Below, in pieces: positions 1-12,745 of a stretch of 64,000 nucleotides of DNA. Numbering within the stretch: the stretch's first letter is position 1; every line of letters starts with the position of its first letter. Made by a program: the position numbers and the translations under genes. This DNA is from Filobasidium wieringae (Eukaryota; Basidiomycota; Tremellomycetes; Filobasidiales; Filobasidiaceae): contig BCIV01000004.1 in the NCBI GenBank assembly GCA_001600055.1, forward strand, positions 1-64,000. The letters run 5' to 3'. The notes beneath the pieces were generated by a model. That model saw only the letters and a list, made by a program, of their open reading frames with translations. It did no database searches and had not been told where the DNA came from.

Positions 1-1842
1 GTGAGTCTCAAAGCCACTAATGACGGTTCTCGATTGGTATTGATGTTTAGTCTGGAAAAAGAGTCGCGCAAGCCCTCAATCTGAACCACGTTGGTCCAGA
101 CTCATACTCACTGTCTGCCGAATCGACCGAACAGACTCCAGTACAATTGTCGTCAAAAGCATTGATCAGCAGGGAAGTCAAGAAACGCACATGGTGGCAG
201 TTGGTGATACAAGGTAAGCAATCTACACATACATCACATGGTACCGGTATTGAGATACTTCAACTTCAGACTGGTTTCATGCTGCCTTTAACAGATCAAA
301 TGGTGAGTCGTGACAGAAACCCTAGCCGATGACTTATCTGACCGACCGTAATCGATCGTCAGCAATCTCCCAAAACCAATTCGACACGCCTACGCCGTTA
401 CACTGTTTCGACATCGACATGGCTAATCCTAGTCAATTGAAACCCCTCTCCCTTGAGATACCCAGTATGGACTCCCATATCAAGCAGCTTCTCAAATGTA
501 CGTGGGCCGTAGTCATATAGCGCGTATACAGTCCCTTGACTTGATCTTACCACAGTGGCGATCACGATACACAAGTTAGTCTTGCCAGAGTCTATTCTGC
601 TATGGCATGTCTGATCACGCGGACGACAGATACTACCGCCAATTTCCCCACCGTGGATGCGTATCATACCAACGGGTGATGGAAATTGACAACGAAATGA
701 AAGGAGTCCTGAACCAAGCGCCAAGCTGGATGAAATTCGACCCAGTCACCGAGATGCCAAACCCGGTTACTCCGTCTGAGAATTTGCCGTCCTGGCTGCA
801 GTGGCAGCGAATGAACTACATGGTACATCAGATGGAATGATAAGGATAGCGGATTGAACTGATCGAAACGGTCTACTTGCGATAGATATCTGCTGCACAC
901 AAGGTGATAGTAATACATCGACCATATCTAGGTAGGGCGTTTCGAGACAAGCGCTACGCCTATTCGAGACAGGTACGTGCTTTTGTAACACGTTCGAGCT
1001 GTGTCTTTCCCTAATTCTTTCGGCTTTTAGGTCTCTGTAACAAATGCCAAGAGAATCTTGCTTTGGTTTACAACTTATTCCTTTGAGCCATTCCGTAAGA
1101 CTTGGTCAGTTTGCCGAATATGCATAGCTATGTGGAGATGTTGACTAATAAGCTAACGCACAGGACTACGCTCGCTCATGCCGTGGCAGCTTCGGTTGTA
1201 TTGCTACTGGAAATTATGCACGGAGCGGACGATACATCGCCAGCACCTCAGGTGCTTTTGCCTTTGGTATTAGATTCGATTGAAGTCTTTCGCTCGGTGC
1301 AGCACTCCTCGCATATCGCTGCTCGGGGGATGGAGATGATCACGGCTATGGTGGAAGAGTATCGAATGAGAAACGTAGACAAGCTGAACAAGAAACAACG
1401 AGCAGAATCGTTTGGTGACCGGTCCCGGGCAGAGATGAACAATGCATTGCAGGTCATTGGCGCCAGTAGAGAGCACATCTTGAAGCGTAAATCGGTCTCC
1501 GGAAAGACGCCACCTGCAACGAAACACCTAATGACGCCACCTATGGAGCAGGTGACTCCTCCCGCATTCGCACAACATGCGCCGCCTCAATCAAGACCTC
1601 AGGTGTCGAACACGGCCAGCTATGGTTCTCAAGGCGAATACGACATGACGGCTCAGGCCATCCAGTCCCCGTTCCAATGGCTTGCGGCGAATCCAGCTAC
1701 TATCGGTCAAAACGTGGATACGAGCATTCCAGAGCATTTCATGATTCCAGAGTTTGGAGGGACTGAAGGGTTTTACGCGGACTGGGATTACGATCTAACC
1801 TGGGCAGGAGCAGAACAAGTGTATGATCCAGGAACAGGATGA
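1..1842 (+). CDS. Fungal-specific transcription factor, C-terminal part (5' partial)
   Basis: The gene enters from the left: base 1 is a GT donor, the acceptor is at 50, and coding resumes at 51. Further introns are read at 214-294, 590-629 (40 nt) and two between 830 and 1153. Segments that fit the middle homology region of zinc-cluster regulators (PF04082 family) are SREVKKRTWWQLVIQ, NQFDTPTPLHCFDID, and HKVIVIHRPYLGRAF followed by RDKRYAYSR. The last exon (about 1154-1842) encodes a helical segment and then a Pro/Ser/Gln-rich tail ending in TAG-free sequence up to the stop at 1842. The DNA-binding Zn2Cys6 domain would lie left of the window, so the target is unknown. I could not make the frame run cleanly between 303 and 365; this may be an unusual splice site or an indel. 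Confidence 0.75.
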
Positions 1843-1991
1843 TTAGAATACGTTTGGTACAGGATTTGACTATACATTACGTGATACAATATAGCGACAA
1901 GGTTGTAATAGGGGTGTAATTGCGAGCAGGTACAACTGACAAAGATGGCGTCCAGGGGTATAGAGCAGAGGGTATCGATAAGAGGCATAGA

Positions 1992-4912
1992 TCAAAGCCC
2001 AGTCGCTTTACTGGGTGTTTGCGGTAATGCTAATGTTGTTGTTGTTGTCGTTGTTACGGGGGACGGTGCAAAGCTCCAGACCCTGACTTCTCCATCGTCC
2101 GAGCCTGAAATGATCATGTCGTCCGATAGTTGGAGACTTGTGACCGCTGTACGAGAGATTCTATCAGCAAGGAGATCAATGGCCAATGTGGCTAGTGGCG
2201 GCTCACCTCCTCTGTGTCCGGATAAGGTGTGCACGTTTCTTCCCGACTCTCGATCCCAGATCTTGATTGTGCGGTCTACAAGAAGAGCATATCAATACAG
2301 GTTCTCCCATCAAGCGGCATTTGCGGGACTTACCGTGCGAAGCTGAAGCGATCCTCAGCGAGTCCACATCCACACTCCAGACTCCCTCAATATGGCCAAA
2401 CAAGGTGTTTTGCACGTTCCCAGTAGCCACGTCCCAGACCTTGACGGTATTGTCGAGAGCTCCAGAGACCAAGATGGCGCACTTATCTTCCGGAAGGAAA
2501 CTGGTCGCCACGCCCGCGTGAGCCGTTTCCGACCGAGTCGCTCGTCTCGTCTGAGCATTGTTCGCTGAAGATGTTGCGGCATTCTGTTGTTGCTGGAAAG
2601 GAGCGAACGGGGTTGAACAAAAGATCGGTCCCGAAGCCGAATGAGGTGGGGTGTTGGAATTGCTCGGTGAGATGCTGGAAGCGACCTGTTGATTCGCCGC
2701 TTGGTCCGAATGTCTTTCTTTATCGTCCACCTCCTTGTCTACCACGAGCAACCGGATGCTCTGTACCTGCCCCTTGTGGCCATAAAACGTGCGCAGGCAC
2801 GATCGCGTTCTAAGATCCCACAGCTTGATGGTCCCGTCATCGCTAGCGGAGAATAAGAACTTGACTTCCGAGTCTGGACTGTTGGTGGTTCTCGTAGGAG
2901 GTTCGGTGATGGCGTTGAAGGCTCGTTCTGAAGGTGAAGTCTTGCCGTCCCACAAGAGGACGGAATTGATCATATCCGAATGACCTCTCAGAACGAAACA
3001 ACTTCCCACCGCCATGTTCCATATCTATCCGTCATCGACCGTATCAGCCCAACGTGTTCGACGGACGAACGATCAAAACCCGGACTCACCTTGATCGTAT
3101 GATCCGCACTACCACTGGCCAACGTATTCCTATCATAGTTCAAACAGATCACCCCATCCTCATGGCCCTCCAACACTCTCAAACATTCTCCTGTCCTCCA
3201 ATTCCAGATCCTCAACGTCCGATCGCTAGACCCCGTGACGAGCATGACCTGATCAAATTGTAACGCTCGGACGACACGGGTATGACCTTTCAACGTCCGT
3301 ATGACCTCTCCCGTATCGAGGTTCCAAACCTTGACCGTCTTGTCGTAAGAACCGGTGATGAGAACGGGGTAAGAAGGCTTATGCAGGTTATGATGTGCTT
3401 GAAGACACATGACCCCGTTCTCGTGTCCCTTGAAGGAACGGACGATCGGTTTCCCTTTCCTCCAGTTTCGTTCGACAACGAGACGTTCGCAGTAGACGTG
3501 TTTCCATGGCATTCGTTTCGTCTCCTTTACGGGTGTCTGAGCGGGTTTGATGACGGTAAGGGCGCTTGTCGTGGATATGGTGGATTCGATCGGTGTGGAT
3601 GTCGATGATTGAACGGGTCCCATGGTATTGCTCTGCTGTACTACCGAACATCTCCTGACCGACTGTTCCCCCGACCCATCCCCTTCAATCGTTCCCACCT
3701 TCCTCCTCTTCCCCTCCATCCCCACCTCCTCGGCCCCCTCAGCCCCGCGTTTAAACCCCGAATGAAACCTCTTCTCATGTTCTCTCAACGCCCTCTCTTC
3801 CTCCCTTATCCCCACCCTCTCCCCCCTCTCCTCCATCCTCAACCGTCTTCTCTCGAGTAAAGGCAACCCCCATCCACACCTCACGCATTTCCTCTCGATA
3901 TGTTGCCCACACATCCTTCTCCATAACAAATCATCGTCCGCGAGTACCTTCCAACCTCTCGATACCTGAGCGGCCTTTCCTAGAGAAATCGCATCCAAGT
4001 ACCCGAGGACTGTCAGGCTGACTTCTTCTGGGAAGAGAGAGAAGGGGTCTACCCGGATGATCTGGGATAGGGATTCACTTAGGTGAGAAAGTTGAGAGAA
4101 ACAACACATGGTGAGGATCCCTTCGAGAATGATCTTGCGTTTAGGATGAGGAGAGGAGGAGAATGTTGACCAGAGGGAGGTGATGGCGGCTCTTTCGGAG
4201 AGCGGGAGGGCGTCAAGGGACTGTGAACAGGTTGAAAATGAGAAGCGTCAGAACATGACGATAGCTATGAAGTCATTGAGAGATAGCATACCTGCTGTAA
4301 TTTCCCATTAATCCCTTGATCCGCCATACTCTGATGTCTCACACACAAAGTCCTACTCGATTCCGACCTACTTCCCAAAGGAGCGACAGAACTCGGATGA
4401 TCCTCCACCCCTTGTATCTGTTCCTCCGATTTACTCGAGTTCAAAGAAGAGGAACCAGCGGCACTCTTTGCGCTAGCCAAAAGACCTTTCGCCGAGCCTC
4501 TTCTCTCCTCCCCTATCCCGCTTGGTTCAGTCACCGTCAACTTCCCGACCTCTTCGCTAGTCAACAATCTCCAACTAGGTCTTGTAGGTTTCACGGTAAG
4601 ATTCGCATCTCTGTTGCTAGTCGACTCGGAGTTGAGGTAGCGACTGGGTGACATAGGAGGATCTTGCCACTTTCCGGAATGGCTTTGAGATACGCGGGGA
4701 GTTAGGGGACGTTGTTGAACGTAGTTTGTTTCGAAGCAGGGCAAGGTATGTATATAGCTGAATGTAGGTGAGTCTATCGGAGGACAAGATGGACGATGAT
4801 GTTGGTAAGAGATGGTCGCCAACATGATATCGAAGGTTGATAAGTGCGAGATACACGTCGCCTCAAACTCGCTGAAGCTAGATCTCTGAGATCTCTGATC
4901 TCTGCTTATCAA
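1992..4912 (-). CDS. MET30: F-box/WD40 protein, Met30/SconB type (SCF ubiquitin ligase, sulfur control)
   Basis: Five exons fit: 4912-4292, 4220-3090, 3024-2334, 2275-2207, 2146-1992. Order: a divergent Ser-rich N-terminus, a dimerisation-like helix with KIILEGILTMCCFSQLSHLS, an F-box (DPFSLFPEEVSLTVLGYLDA, then WRRMCGQHIERKC), a linker, and WD40 repeats such as GHENGVMCLQ, LITGSYDKTVKVWNLDTGE, LVTGSSDRTLRIWNWRTGE and FLFSASDDGTIKLWDLRTR. This order and the FLLRGH-type repeat before the ASDD repeat match Met30/SconB better than Cdc4. Known role of the family: substrate receptor of an SCF E3 ligase that restrains the sulfur-assimilation activator (Met4/Cys3). Two inserts rich in Ser/Asn lie inside the repeats. 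ATG at 4912 is the first; an in-frame ATG at 4828 is an alternative start. Confidence 0.82.
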
Positions 4913-5255
4913 CAGAAACTACCACGCTCTCTTATCAGACACACACAACTGTCCCTATATCACTCGCCTCGTGACCCAAGCTGACGCCTCGCCCTCCCAC
5001 TTTCCCGCCTTCCATTTCGCAATCGAGATCCCCTCCATCCTGCAATGTCGCCATCCATCACCATTCTGACGTGCTCACTCTAAAGTCACGTGACACATCT
5101 ACTCGTACACTTCCCACCAGATCGTCGTAAAATGTCGTCAACAGAGTCCACAAGTACATCATCCATCCACCTTCCTATCGTCTCAGAGTGTCGTTTTCCA
5201 GATCTAAAGACCATATGGCGTCACAAGGGCACGTGCACAGGATGAACCTGCGCTC
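4913..5255. promoter_or_regulatory. MET30 upstream region with TCACGTGA and CACGTG sites
   Basis: This gap lies between the MET30 start and the BOS1 stop. It holds the palindrome TCACGTGA at 5086-5093 and a second CACGTG core at 5230-5235. CACGTG preceded by T is the Cbf1/Met4-type element known in yeast sulfur genes. Its presence upstream of a Met30-type gene fits feedback control, but this is inference. No other feature was seen. Confidence 0.4.
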
Positions 5256-6126
5256 TCAGCCGAGGTAATGATAAATCACCCCAAACATCACCAGCGTTCC
5301 CGTAGCGCCTCCGAGAAAGATGTACCAATCTTGCGTTCTACCCGCGAAGACGAGTACGATCATCGTCAACAACTATCAGTGTCCCTCTCTTTCGATCAAT
5401 GTATCCACACACACTCACGTCCGTCTCTCGACCCATCCGATCGTCTCCCTACTCAACCCCAAAGTCTCCCCGACCCCTCTCAACCCTCTCGAACTCCGTC
5501 TAAGCACATCCCTCTGTTCCTGCAAGTTATCCAGCACAGCCCTCCCTTGAGCCAAGAAATCATCGATCTGTCCCTCGCTTCGTTGTAAGAACGAATGTTC
5601 ATTCAACGCATGCTCGGCCTTGTCCGGTCGACCAAAGGGGCTCTCCGAGTATCCCTCCCCTTCTTCTTGAGAGGGTATATTTCCTCTCTGCCTCATCCCC
5701 CCCGCTCTCGACCCAGGTCCGGAAGCTCCGATCAATTCCGTGCGTTTACGTTCTTGGGCATCCGACTTGGCCTTCTCAAACTCGATCCCGAATCGAGCAT
5801 AAGACTCTTTGAACCCCGTCAACCTGTTTAGAGCTTTCGTACGTTTCTCGGGTTTCTCGGTATCGATCGTTTTGGAGTAATCGGAGATGAGCTTGTTGAA
5901 GTGCGTAAGGGTCGTACTGATCTGACCTAACGTTCCACGTCCACAGTCAAGTCCAAGTTCATAATGACAAGTAATCAGCAACCCCCTACCTTCCCTGCTT
6001 GATCACAATAGCAAATCTCAACGAACCTTGAACATCAGCACCCCCATCCCCACTCCTCATCCGATCAAGATCTTTCTGGATGATCTCCACCTGTCTCGTC
6101 CCCGCGTTATAAAGACTCGCTAACAT
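5256..6126 (-). CDS. BOS1: ER-Golgi v/t-SNARE, Bos1/membrin type
   Basis: Three exons: 6126-6027, 5926-5419, 5337-5256. The start is set at MLASLYNAGTRQ, which matches the short N-terminus with SLYN typical of Bos1. Then come QISTTLTHFNKLISDYSKT (N-terminal helices) and the SNARE motif from about ALNEHSFLQRSEGQIDDFLA through GVGETLGLSRETIGWVERR. A C-terminal membrane anchor (YIFLGGATGTLVMFGVIYHY) follows, two residues from the end. Bos1 acts in ER-to-Golgi vesicle fusion with Sed5, Bet1 and Sec22. Domain order and tail-anchor topology are complete. Gos1 is the main alternative, but the SLYN start and the ISATL-like segment favour Bos1. Confidence 0.8.
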
Positions 6127-7674
6127 CCTTTTCACGTTCTCAAATTGATGAAGGGAGTTTGTTCTGATGATCCCGTTCTGGTCGTTTCTGTCTATACGGA
6201 CTTTGAATTCCCAACGAGGCTATCCGACCTTTTACCCTCAAAGATCACTCAGAGATGAAGGTCGACAGGATAGAACAGGTCAGGGGAGGGATATGACGAA
6301 CCGCCTGACCGAGCCTGACATCTATACAGTTGCCCAGTCGATCATCGCGGAAGCGAATTCTGTGGCGTTCGGTTCAAGTAGATTCTCTCGGGAGTGCGGG
6401 AGTCGGGTTGTACGATTCAAGTGAGTCAAGGGAAATGTTAGGGAAGAGTTTGGGATTGGGTTTCTCCAAGATCATGATAGTAGCTATGTCTATATGGCCA
6501 AATCTTGAGGACCGTGCGGTACAGCATCGGAGTGGGCCGGGCTGGTGTAGCCATTCCTGCTTGAGCGACGGTCTGGCGAATAATTATCGAGGGAGCTGAG
6601 TAAAACCGATGCGGAACGACCTGTGTAGGCAGACAGGCTAGGAGGACGAGACAGGGCTTTTACCAATTCATGGAGATGTTACCAAAAACAAAGACGAGGC
6701 ATTCGAATCCCACATAAACACTCACAGACGGACCCAGTGATATATCATCCAACTTGCCACGATCCCTGACCGCCACAACCTGACTTCAAAACCCTACCCC
6801 TGATTGAGGTAGGTCATGTACACAGCCAAGTATCGTCTATGAACAAGCTCAACGTACATTGCGGAACGGCAGCATTAACACATGAACGGTCGTTTTCTCA
6901 TCAAGTAGGCAGATTTGTTTACGCGCAAACAGGACGCGCAAGTCATTCCGTAACCTTGTTACTCTCTATCTACAGCGTACGCAAAACCTCATTGATTATG
7001 ATGCTACACATTCAAAATCAGTCTCAAAACCACAATCATCCCTTGCGTGATATAGATTCAGTACAGCAAGACATCTTCAGATTCGGTGAAGCGGATACTC
7101 TGTAGGGCTTATAGGTGTTTCTTCGAACTAGTTCACAGAAGCCAATTACAGGAATTTGAAGATGTCGATACACTGCTCACCCTGAGCGCAGACACCTCCT
7201 GTGATCGGCATCCAGTTCTGCAGGCCGTGTGATCGCTATTGTCAACGCGCCACATGATGAATGCTTGACCTCGCCCTCCCCTATCAATCTTGGTACGAAG
7301 GATCCAGGGTATGCCTGTTTTTGCGTCCATCCATACTGCAACGCACAACGCTTGGCTACTTGGACAGATCCAGAATAGATCCAGCATCATACATCTCACG
7401 TTGTATCGCTCAAGGCCCGGCCTCTCGTACAGCGGGACGTCGACGAACTAGGTCCAGAAACACTGATCTGACTACGTGCCGTATCCGTTTCTTCATCGGT
7501 TAGAACCCCAACGCATTTGTCACTAAACCAGCTCTAAACCTCATCATCAACTGCGGTCTACGGCCGACTTGTATGATTCGATCATGATCAGAGTGCCATC
7601 ATTGCACATGCTACCGCTCGTTGGTCATTACATCATAAAGTGTGTCGTGAAAGGTATTCTGCCACCATTCGAGC
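6127..7674. other. Intergenic, no supported gene
   Basis: About 1.5 kb between the BOS1 start and the 3' end of the dynein light intermediate chain gene. Only short open frames without recognisable motifs or convincing splice continuations were seen on either strand. No tRNA or 5S-like fold was recognised. The part next to 6127 is presumably the BOS1 promoter. Confidence 0.5.
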
Positions 7675-10295
7675 TCAATGCCCACTTTCCGGCTTGGACG
7701 GGGTCGATCCAGGAGTACGTCGACCTGCTATTAATCCTTGGAACTGTGAAAAGGAACGGTCAGAGACGATCCACCTCGCTCCGTGCGTGGATTGACTGAC
7801 AAAGTTGTTGAGAGTTTCGTCATTCGACGAAGCACTGGGAGGTAATTCGCTCGCAGGACTGATCCCCTTGCCTCCGTTTAACAGGACGTTCTGCTTGGTT
7901 TCCTGTGAAAAAGACAGATGAGACCAAGGCCTTTTCGCGCGTGCGCCAAAACTGACTCTTCTAGAGATACTGGGGGTTCTGATGTCCTCCAGTCCTCCCT
8001 TGCCTTCCATAGCCGCGAAAGCCATCTCGACGTTCGGCATGCTCAAACCGTCACTCGCCATAGGTCCTACCACACCTGGCGTGGCTCTGCCAAGTCCGAG
8101 TCGCTCTTCAAGCATATTCTGCATCCTCCCACCAGTCGGCGTCTGAGGTACCAGCGCGGCGTGTCTGAGTGCGCGCCGCGGGTCGCGATGAGGGTCTTTG
8201 AGGAGGGATTCAAGCTGTTTCGAGAGAAAATCCTGTTCATTCAAGCTTTTCACTTTCTTATCTGCGCCTCGATTTCCCTGTGAGCGCCGTTGAAGATCAA
8301 CCTAAAGGTATATTTATGCGCTCCCGCTGAATACTTACGGGGCTGTCCGAATGTAGGTCGGGAATAATATCCTTCCAGACCTGGTCGATGGCTGGATCCT
8401 CAACATCTTGCACCAAGCCTTCGTCCACTCTCATGCCTTCCCGATCGCCCCTCTTAGCACGCTCCTTCTCCAATGCAGCGTCCCACATCTCGTTGATTTG
8501 TTTACACTGAAATCCCTCCTTCAGGGCCTCGATCTTCCCCCACGTATCCCAACCGGCAGGAATCATGATCGAATCTCTATCTAATTGATTCGCTCGGTAA
8601 GGGAAAGGAAACTTCCCGGTTGGTTGTGCGATGTTCATGTTCGTCGAAGTGGGCGACGATGGTTGAGGATGAAGGGCGGGTGGAGAGGTATACAATCGGT
8701 GCAAGACATGCTGTTTGAGCAGCGCAAATGTCTTTGGCTGAGCGATCGTTGTGTAGAACACGGATGCTCCGTCTAAAACGACTCACTCGATCAGTACCTT
8801 GATTTCCATCTATCGATTACTTGTCAGACTCACACATCATAGCGGCCACCCTCACACTAGCCAACGCCCAATCAACCCTTTCGTCCCAATTCCATCCTGC
8901 GTATACGTCTTGCTGCCCCTTCGTCAAGGAAGAAGTCAAACCCTTACCCTTGACCATACCTCTCGAAACCAACTCGTCCCCTATACTATCCAGCTTGTCT
9001 GCTTTGGTCAGAACGATCATGATTGGAACTCCGCACCTTTGACGAGGAATTGTTACCTCTACAAGTTCTTCGAGATGAGATGAACGACTCACTTGTTATG
9101 GGTCAAAGATCCGGGAGGAAGGGGTAAGATCGAGTCTGTATTACTTGTATACGTGTTGTTCGCTACGATCTTGGTCGACTCTATTCCGTCAACTCCTTTT
9201 TCGGTCGACGACGATGGCCCAACTTGCGGCTCGGAGTAGTGTTGCAGATGCGAGGCCACTAAATTCCAAGAGGAGGTATGAGAATAGCCCTCGGATGTTG
9301 ACCGTCTTCAACTCACGTTTATCATGCCCTTCTATCTCTTCCGCTCTTGTAGCTACGGAGGAGGACCACTCGTCTATCCAAGCAAGCCATCTTGCTAGTT
9401 CTATCGCCTGTAGAAATGTAGAACAAGCTGTTCAACTTGTAATCCCATTGGCGATGCCTGCGGAATCGGGGACGTACGATTGTGTGCGGTCTTGTCCAGT
9501 CAAGAACGATCATGATTCCCGTATGCTATGTAAGCGATATTTCGATCAATAGATGGGCTATGTGACGAGTATCCTGAAGTACAAACTCACGGGAAGAGAA
9601 CCTGAGGGTAAGGCGGATGGTAGTGCTTTTAATACTGTTGGATCATAAGCTGATGCGGAATAGAACGATAATGGGGGGACATTATCTGATCACCTCGAAC
9701 AGAGTTCAACCATAAGCAACTCGTTCAGCAAAGCTCTAGGTATATACTCACCGATATCTCCATCACTCCAATCCACCCAATCAAAATCTACAGCTAGACC
9801 TTCCGTCGGCTTAAGTCGGGCGTCGAAAAGGACTTCCTCGTCAAGGGCAGAAAGCCCCGTAGATTCATTCTCTTTGTCGTTTGCTCCTGCAGTCGATTTC
9901 TCGTCACGAGCTTTGTTCTTTGGGGGGCCCTTCCGTGGGAGGAACGAAGACCCAGATCTAGCCTGGTCCTTGGAGGTGCGTTGGAAAGACGTGTATGACT
10001 TGTTGTGATTGCTAGTATTCTGGGCAGTCGAGTTGAAGGAATGTAAAGATGATGCGGATGTACCAAAGATGTTTTCTATGAGGGTCGATTTTCCGTGACC
10101 AGCTTCACCTGTATATGTCGCACGTACCAAGTTTCATGAGTGCTCGTTCGATGAGACTATAACCGTTTGCTTACCTAGCACCAAGACATGCTTTGATGGC
10201 AACTTCTCTCCATGTCGACGAGCTCCCGCTAAGATCTCGTTCCAGAGGTTCTCTGATCCTAATTTCGACTCGGAAGTGGAAGCTTCGACCGGCAT
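7675..10295 (-). CDS. Cytoplasmic dynein light intermediate chain
   Basis: Start ATG at 10295 gives MPVEASTSESKLGSENLWNE. An intron splits the P-loop: SKHVLVLG joins EAGHGKSTLIENIFG, a Ras-like GxxGxGKST nucleotide site. Then follow VDFDWVDWSDGD, a TKAD guanine-type motif (MIVLTKADKLDSIGDEL), FPFPYRANQLDRDSIMIPAG and WDTWGKIEALKEGF, all hallmarks of the family. Splicing out 7800-7744 in the last coding part gives ETLNNFFQGLIAG and then the stop at 7675. That is the short amphipathic C-terminal helix known in animal light intermediate chains to bind cargo adaptors. The product links dynein heavy chain to cargo. Many introns; the internal exon borders between 8250 and 9650 were read only approximately. 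Confidence 0.85.
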
Positions 10296-10560
10296 ATTCA
10301 ACAGACAGGTATTCAGCAAGACCAGAGCTATCTTTTTGGGTATTCAACTCTGTTGCCGAGTGTATACGAACGAACGACTTGAACGATGAGAACGAGGATG
10401 AATTGATCAAAGGTATTTGTTGACGATGTCGCGCAAATCCAATTGATTGACCTCGGTCGACGAATCGTTATCGCAACTGAAGTCTCGAATGAACCTACGA
10501 ACACTGTGACACAGGCATATACAACTACTATAAACACAGCTTCAAGAACCAAACGTCGTT

Positions 10561-12630
10561 ATGGCCGTAGGATCGCCCTCCGTGTCTTCGAGACAGACAG
10601 ATCCAGATCCAGAATGGTGGAAACGCCGACCCGGCAGCTCACCTGCTCCTTACAAGCAGTTGGCCGTCGGTCTTGTGAGCACTACATAGGGCATCGTCTG
10701 CGATACTTAAAGGACCCTAACATATGTATTTCTTCAGCTATATGAGCCTCAGGTATGGGATGTCAAACCCGGTCAAACCCCAGGAAGAGCGACGAATCAT
10801 GCGATCCAATTCTTTCCTTATGCTGAACACGATTTTGACGACAATCCCCAACAAGATCCTAAAGGTTTCCGAAAGATGGTTTTGGAATGGAAAGATGTCT
10901 TTGCTACTTGCGGCGGTCAAAAAGTGTGTCTGATGGATCTCAACCCGATACGAAAGGTCTGCAGTCAACTTTAACAATTGATCCAGCTGGTACTCGCTCG
11001 AACTTGTCCGAAAGAAGGCTTCAAGCTGCTTTTCGAGGTATCTTTTCCTGATGTGAGTGTTGTTGTTTCGTTCACTCAATGATCTCACGAAACAGACTTC
11101 CCTGCGTTTTCAGGACGATCTGTACACCATAGCTTGGTCGTTCGACCCATTCACCTGGGAACCTATCATTGCTGTTGCAGGTGTAAAGAGCCTCATCCAC
11201 ATAGTAGACCTGGTTGAAAAGCGGATACGAAGAGTACTCAAAGGACATGGCGGTGTAAGAAACCATATTCATACCTGTCAAATCATTACGCACTAAGGCT
11301 GGGTCCGTTCTCGGTCGCAGGAAGTCTACCACCTCGCATTCTGTCACACCGATCCTCACATCCTCGCCTCCTGCTCGGCAGACAAGACAACCCGGATCTG
11401 GAATATCCTTGGTGCAGATCTACCTCCACTGCCTTCATCTTCTCTCGATTGGAACTACCCTATGGGTCAAGCGGACGAGGGTGAATTCATCGTAGCTGTC
11501 TTGGCGGGAGAAGGTAGTGGCGGACATAAAGCTGGAGTAGTCTGCGTAACCTTTCACCCGCAATATAGAGCAGTCGTTACGGGAGGTTTGGACTGGCAGA
11601 TCCGCATTTGGGCTTTGCCGGAATTTCCTAAACCGGTCGATAGTAGAATAAGAAGGAGGACGAAGTTGGGATATCGGCCAGAGGTGATCTACCACCCCGT
11701 GTTCGCTACGGGAAGATTGCATACGGAAGCCCTCGACTGGGTGGAATGGTAAGCAGTCTCTACTCGGTCGGTGGGAATATTGGCCAGACTTATTCGACGA
11801 AATTTTCGTAGGTTGAGCGATGATGTCCTTGTTTCGAAAACCGGATCTTCCCTTGTGACCTGGCGTTGGCTACGTTTTCCCAAAGTAGCGGACCCTACGA
11901 CCGACACGTTTGATACAACAGTAGTCAGACGGTCGGATTGGAGCGATTCTCGTGAGTAGTTAAAGTAGTCGCAGATACATTGGATCGGTTTAGTTGACGT
12001 GACATTACTGATGTTACTCTAGACTCGTTTCGTATACTCGGGCGATCTGAGATCAAGTCGAAACTTTGGTATCAAAAGGCGGGACTCCATCGAGCTTTCG
12101 AGACGTCAAACTCTCAGGGCAAAGTTACCGATATCCTCATCGCAACTGGTCTTAGAGGGAGAAATCCGAGTATCATGATATGGAACCCTACCCTGATTGA
12201 TTATCCACCCACGCCGCCTGTTCCAAAATATCACCTGCGAAAGGACATTCTGCCAATCGAAATCGACCTGAGCGATGATGATGAAGATGACCGAGTCGTG
12301 GAGGACGACTCGAGCGACCTCTCTGATCTACCCGTCAAGATGGAGAACGGCAAGGAGGAGGTCTCTGCTATACGCTCTCCAGAAGAGAATCCTGTCATTG
12401 AGACAGGCCAGTTGCCGAGGCTGTGCCCGTGGACTATAAAGACGAGAGGGTTTGACACGGCTTATGCAGCGGCCAGACGCAACGCAGGGGAAACGAGCAA
12501 GGGGGACCACACTGGGACTACGATACAAAACGTAGCTCTCAGCCCTGGTGGCGCAGAATGGATGGTGTCGACGGGGGAGCGAGGATATCTGATCGTACAC
12601 CGGTTACGAAGCTGCGTCACAGCAAAGTAA
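10561..12630 (+). CDS. EED1: WD40 protein of the EED/ESC family, PRC2 subunit
   Basis: ATG at 10561. At least six introns are removed; the joined protein reads EPQVWDVKPGQTPGRATNHA, then VFATCGGQKVCLMDLNP, then DDLYTIAWSFDPFTWEPIIA followed by VAGVKSLIHIVDL. This matches the EED segment in which the stimulated WD repeat reads YTCAW...LLAVAG...IRII. Later repeats include VYHLAFCHTDPHILASCSAD, KTTRIWNILG, GHKAGVVCVTFHPQYRAVVT, GGLDWQIRIWAL, and ALDWVEWLSDDVLVSKTGSS. An acidic loop (SDDDEDDRVVEDDSSDLSDL) sits before the last repeat. EED binds trimethylated lysine and activates the H3K27 methyltransferase; Cryptococcus is known to have a PRC2 with Eed1. A generic WD40 protein is the alternative, but the YTIAW...AVAG segment is distinctive. 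Confidence 0.78.
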
Positions 12631-12745
12631 ACAAGGTGATAGGATTTAACGAAATTGTAGCGAAATTGTAGTCGAATCGATCATACCCTTCAGCAGTGGT
12701 TATACACATCAAATTACGGGTCTGCTTCATTGTTATTACCTCGAT

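Noticed and set aside
6690..6720. TTCGAATCCC word resembling a tRNA T-loop
   Set aside because: The flanking bases do not form a T stem and no acceptor or anticodon stem is present.
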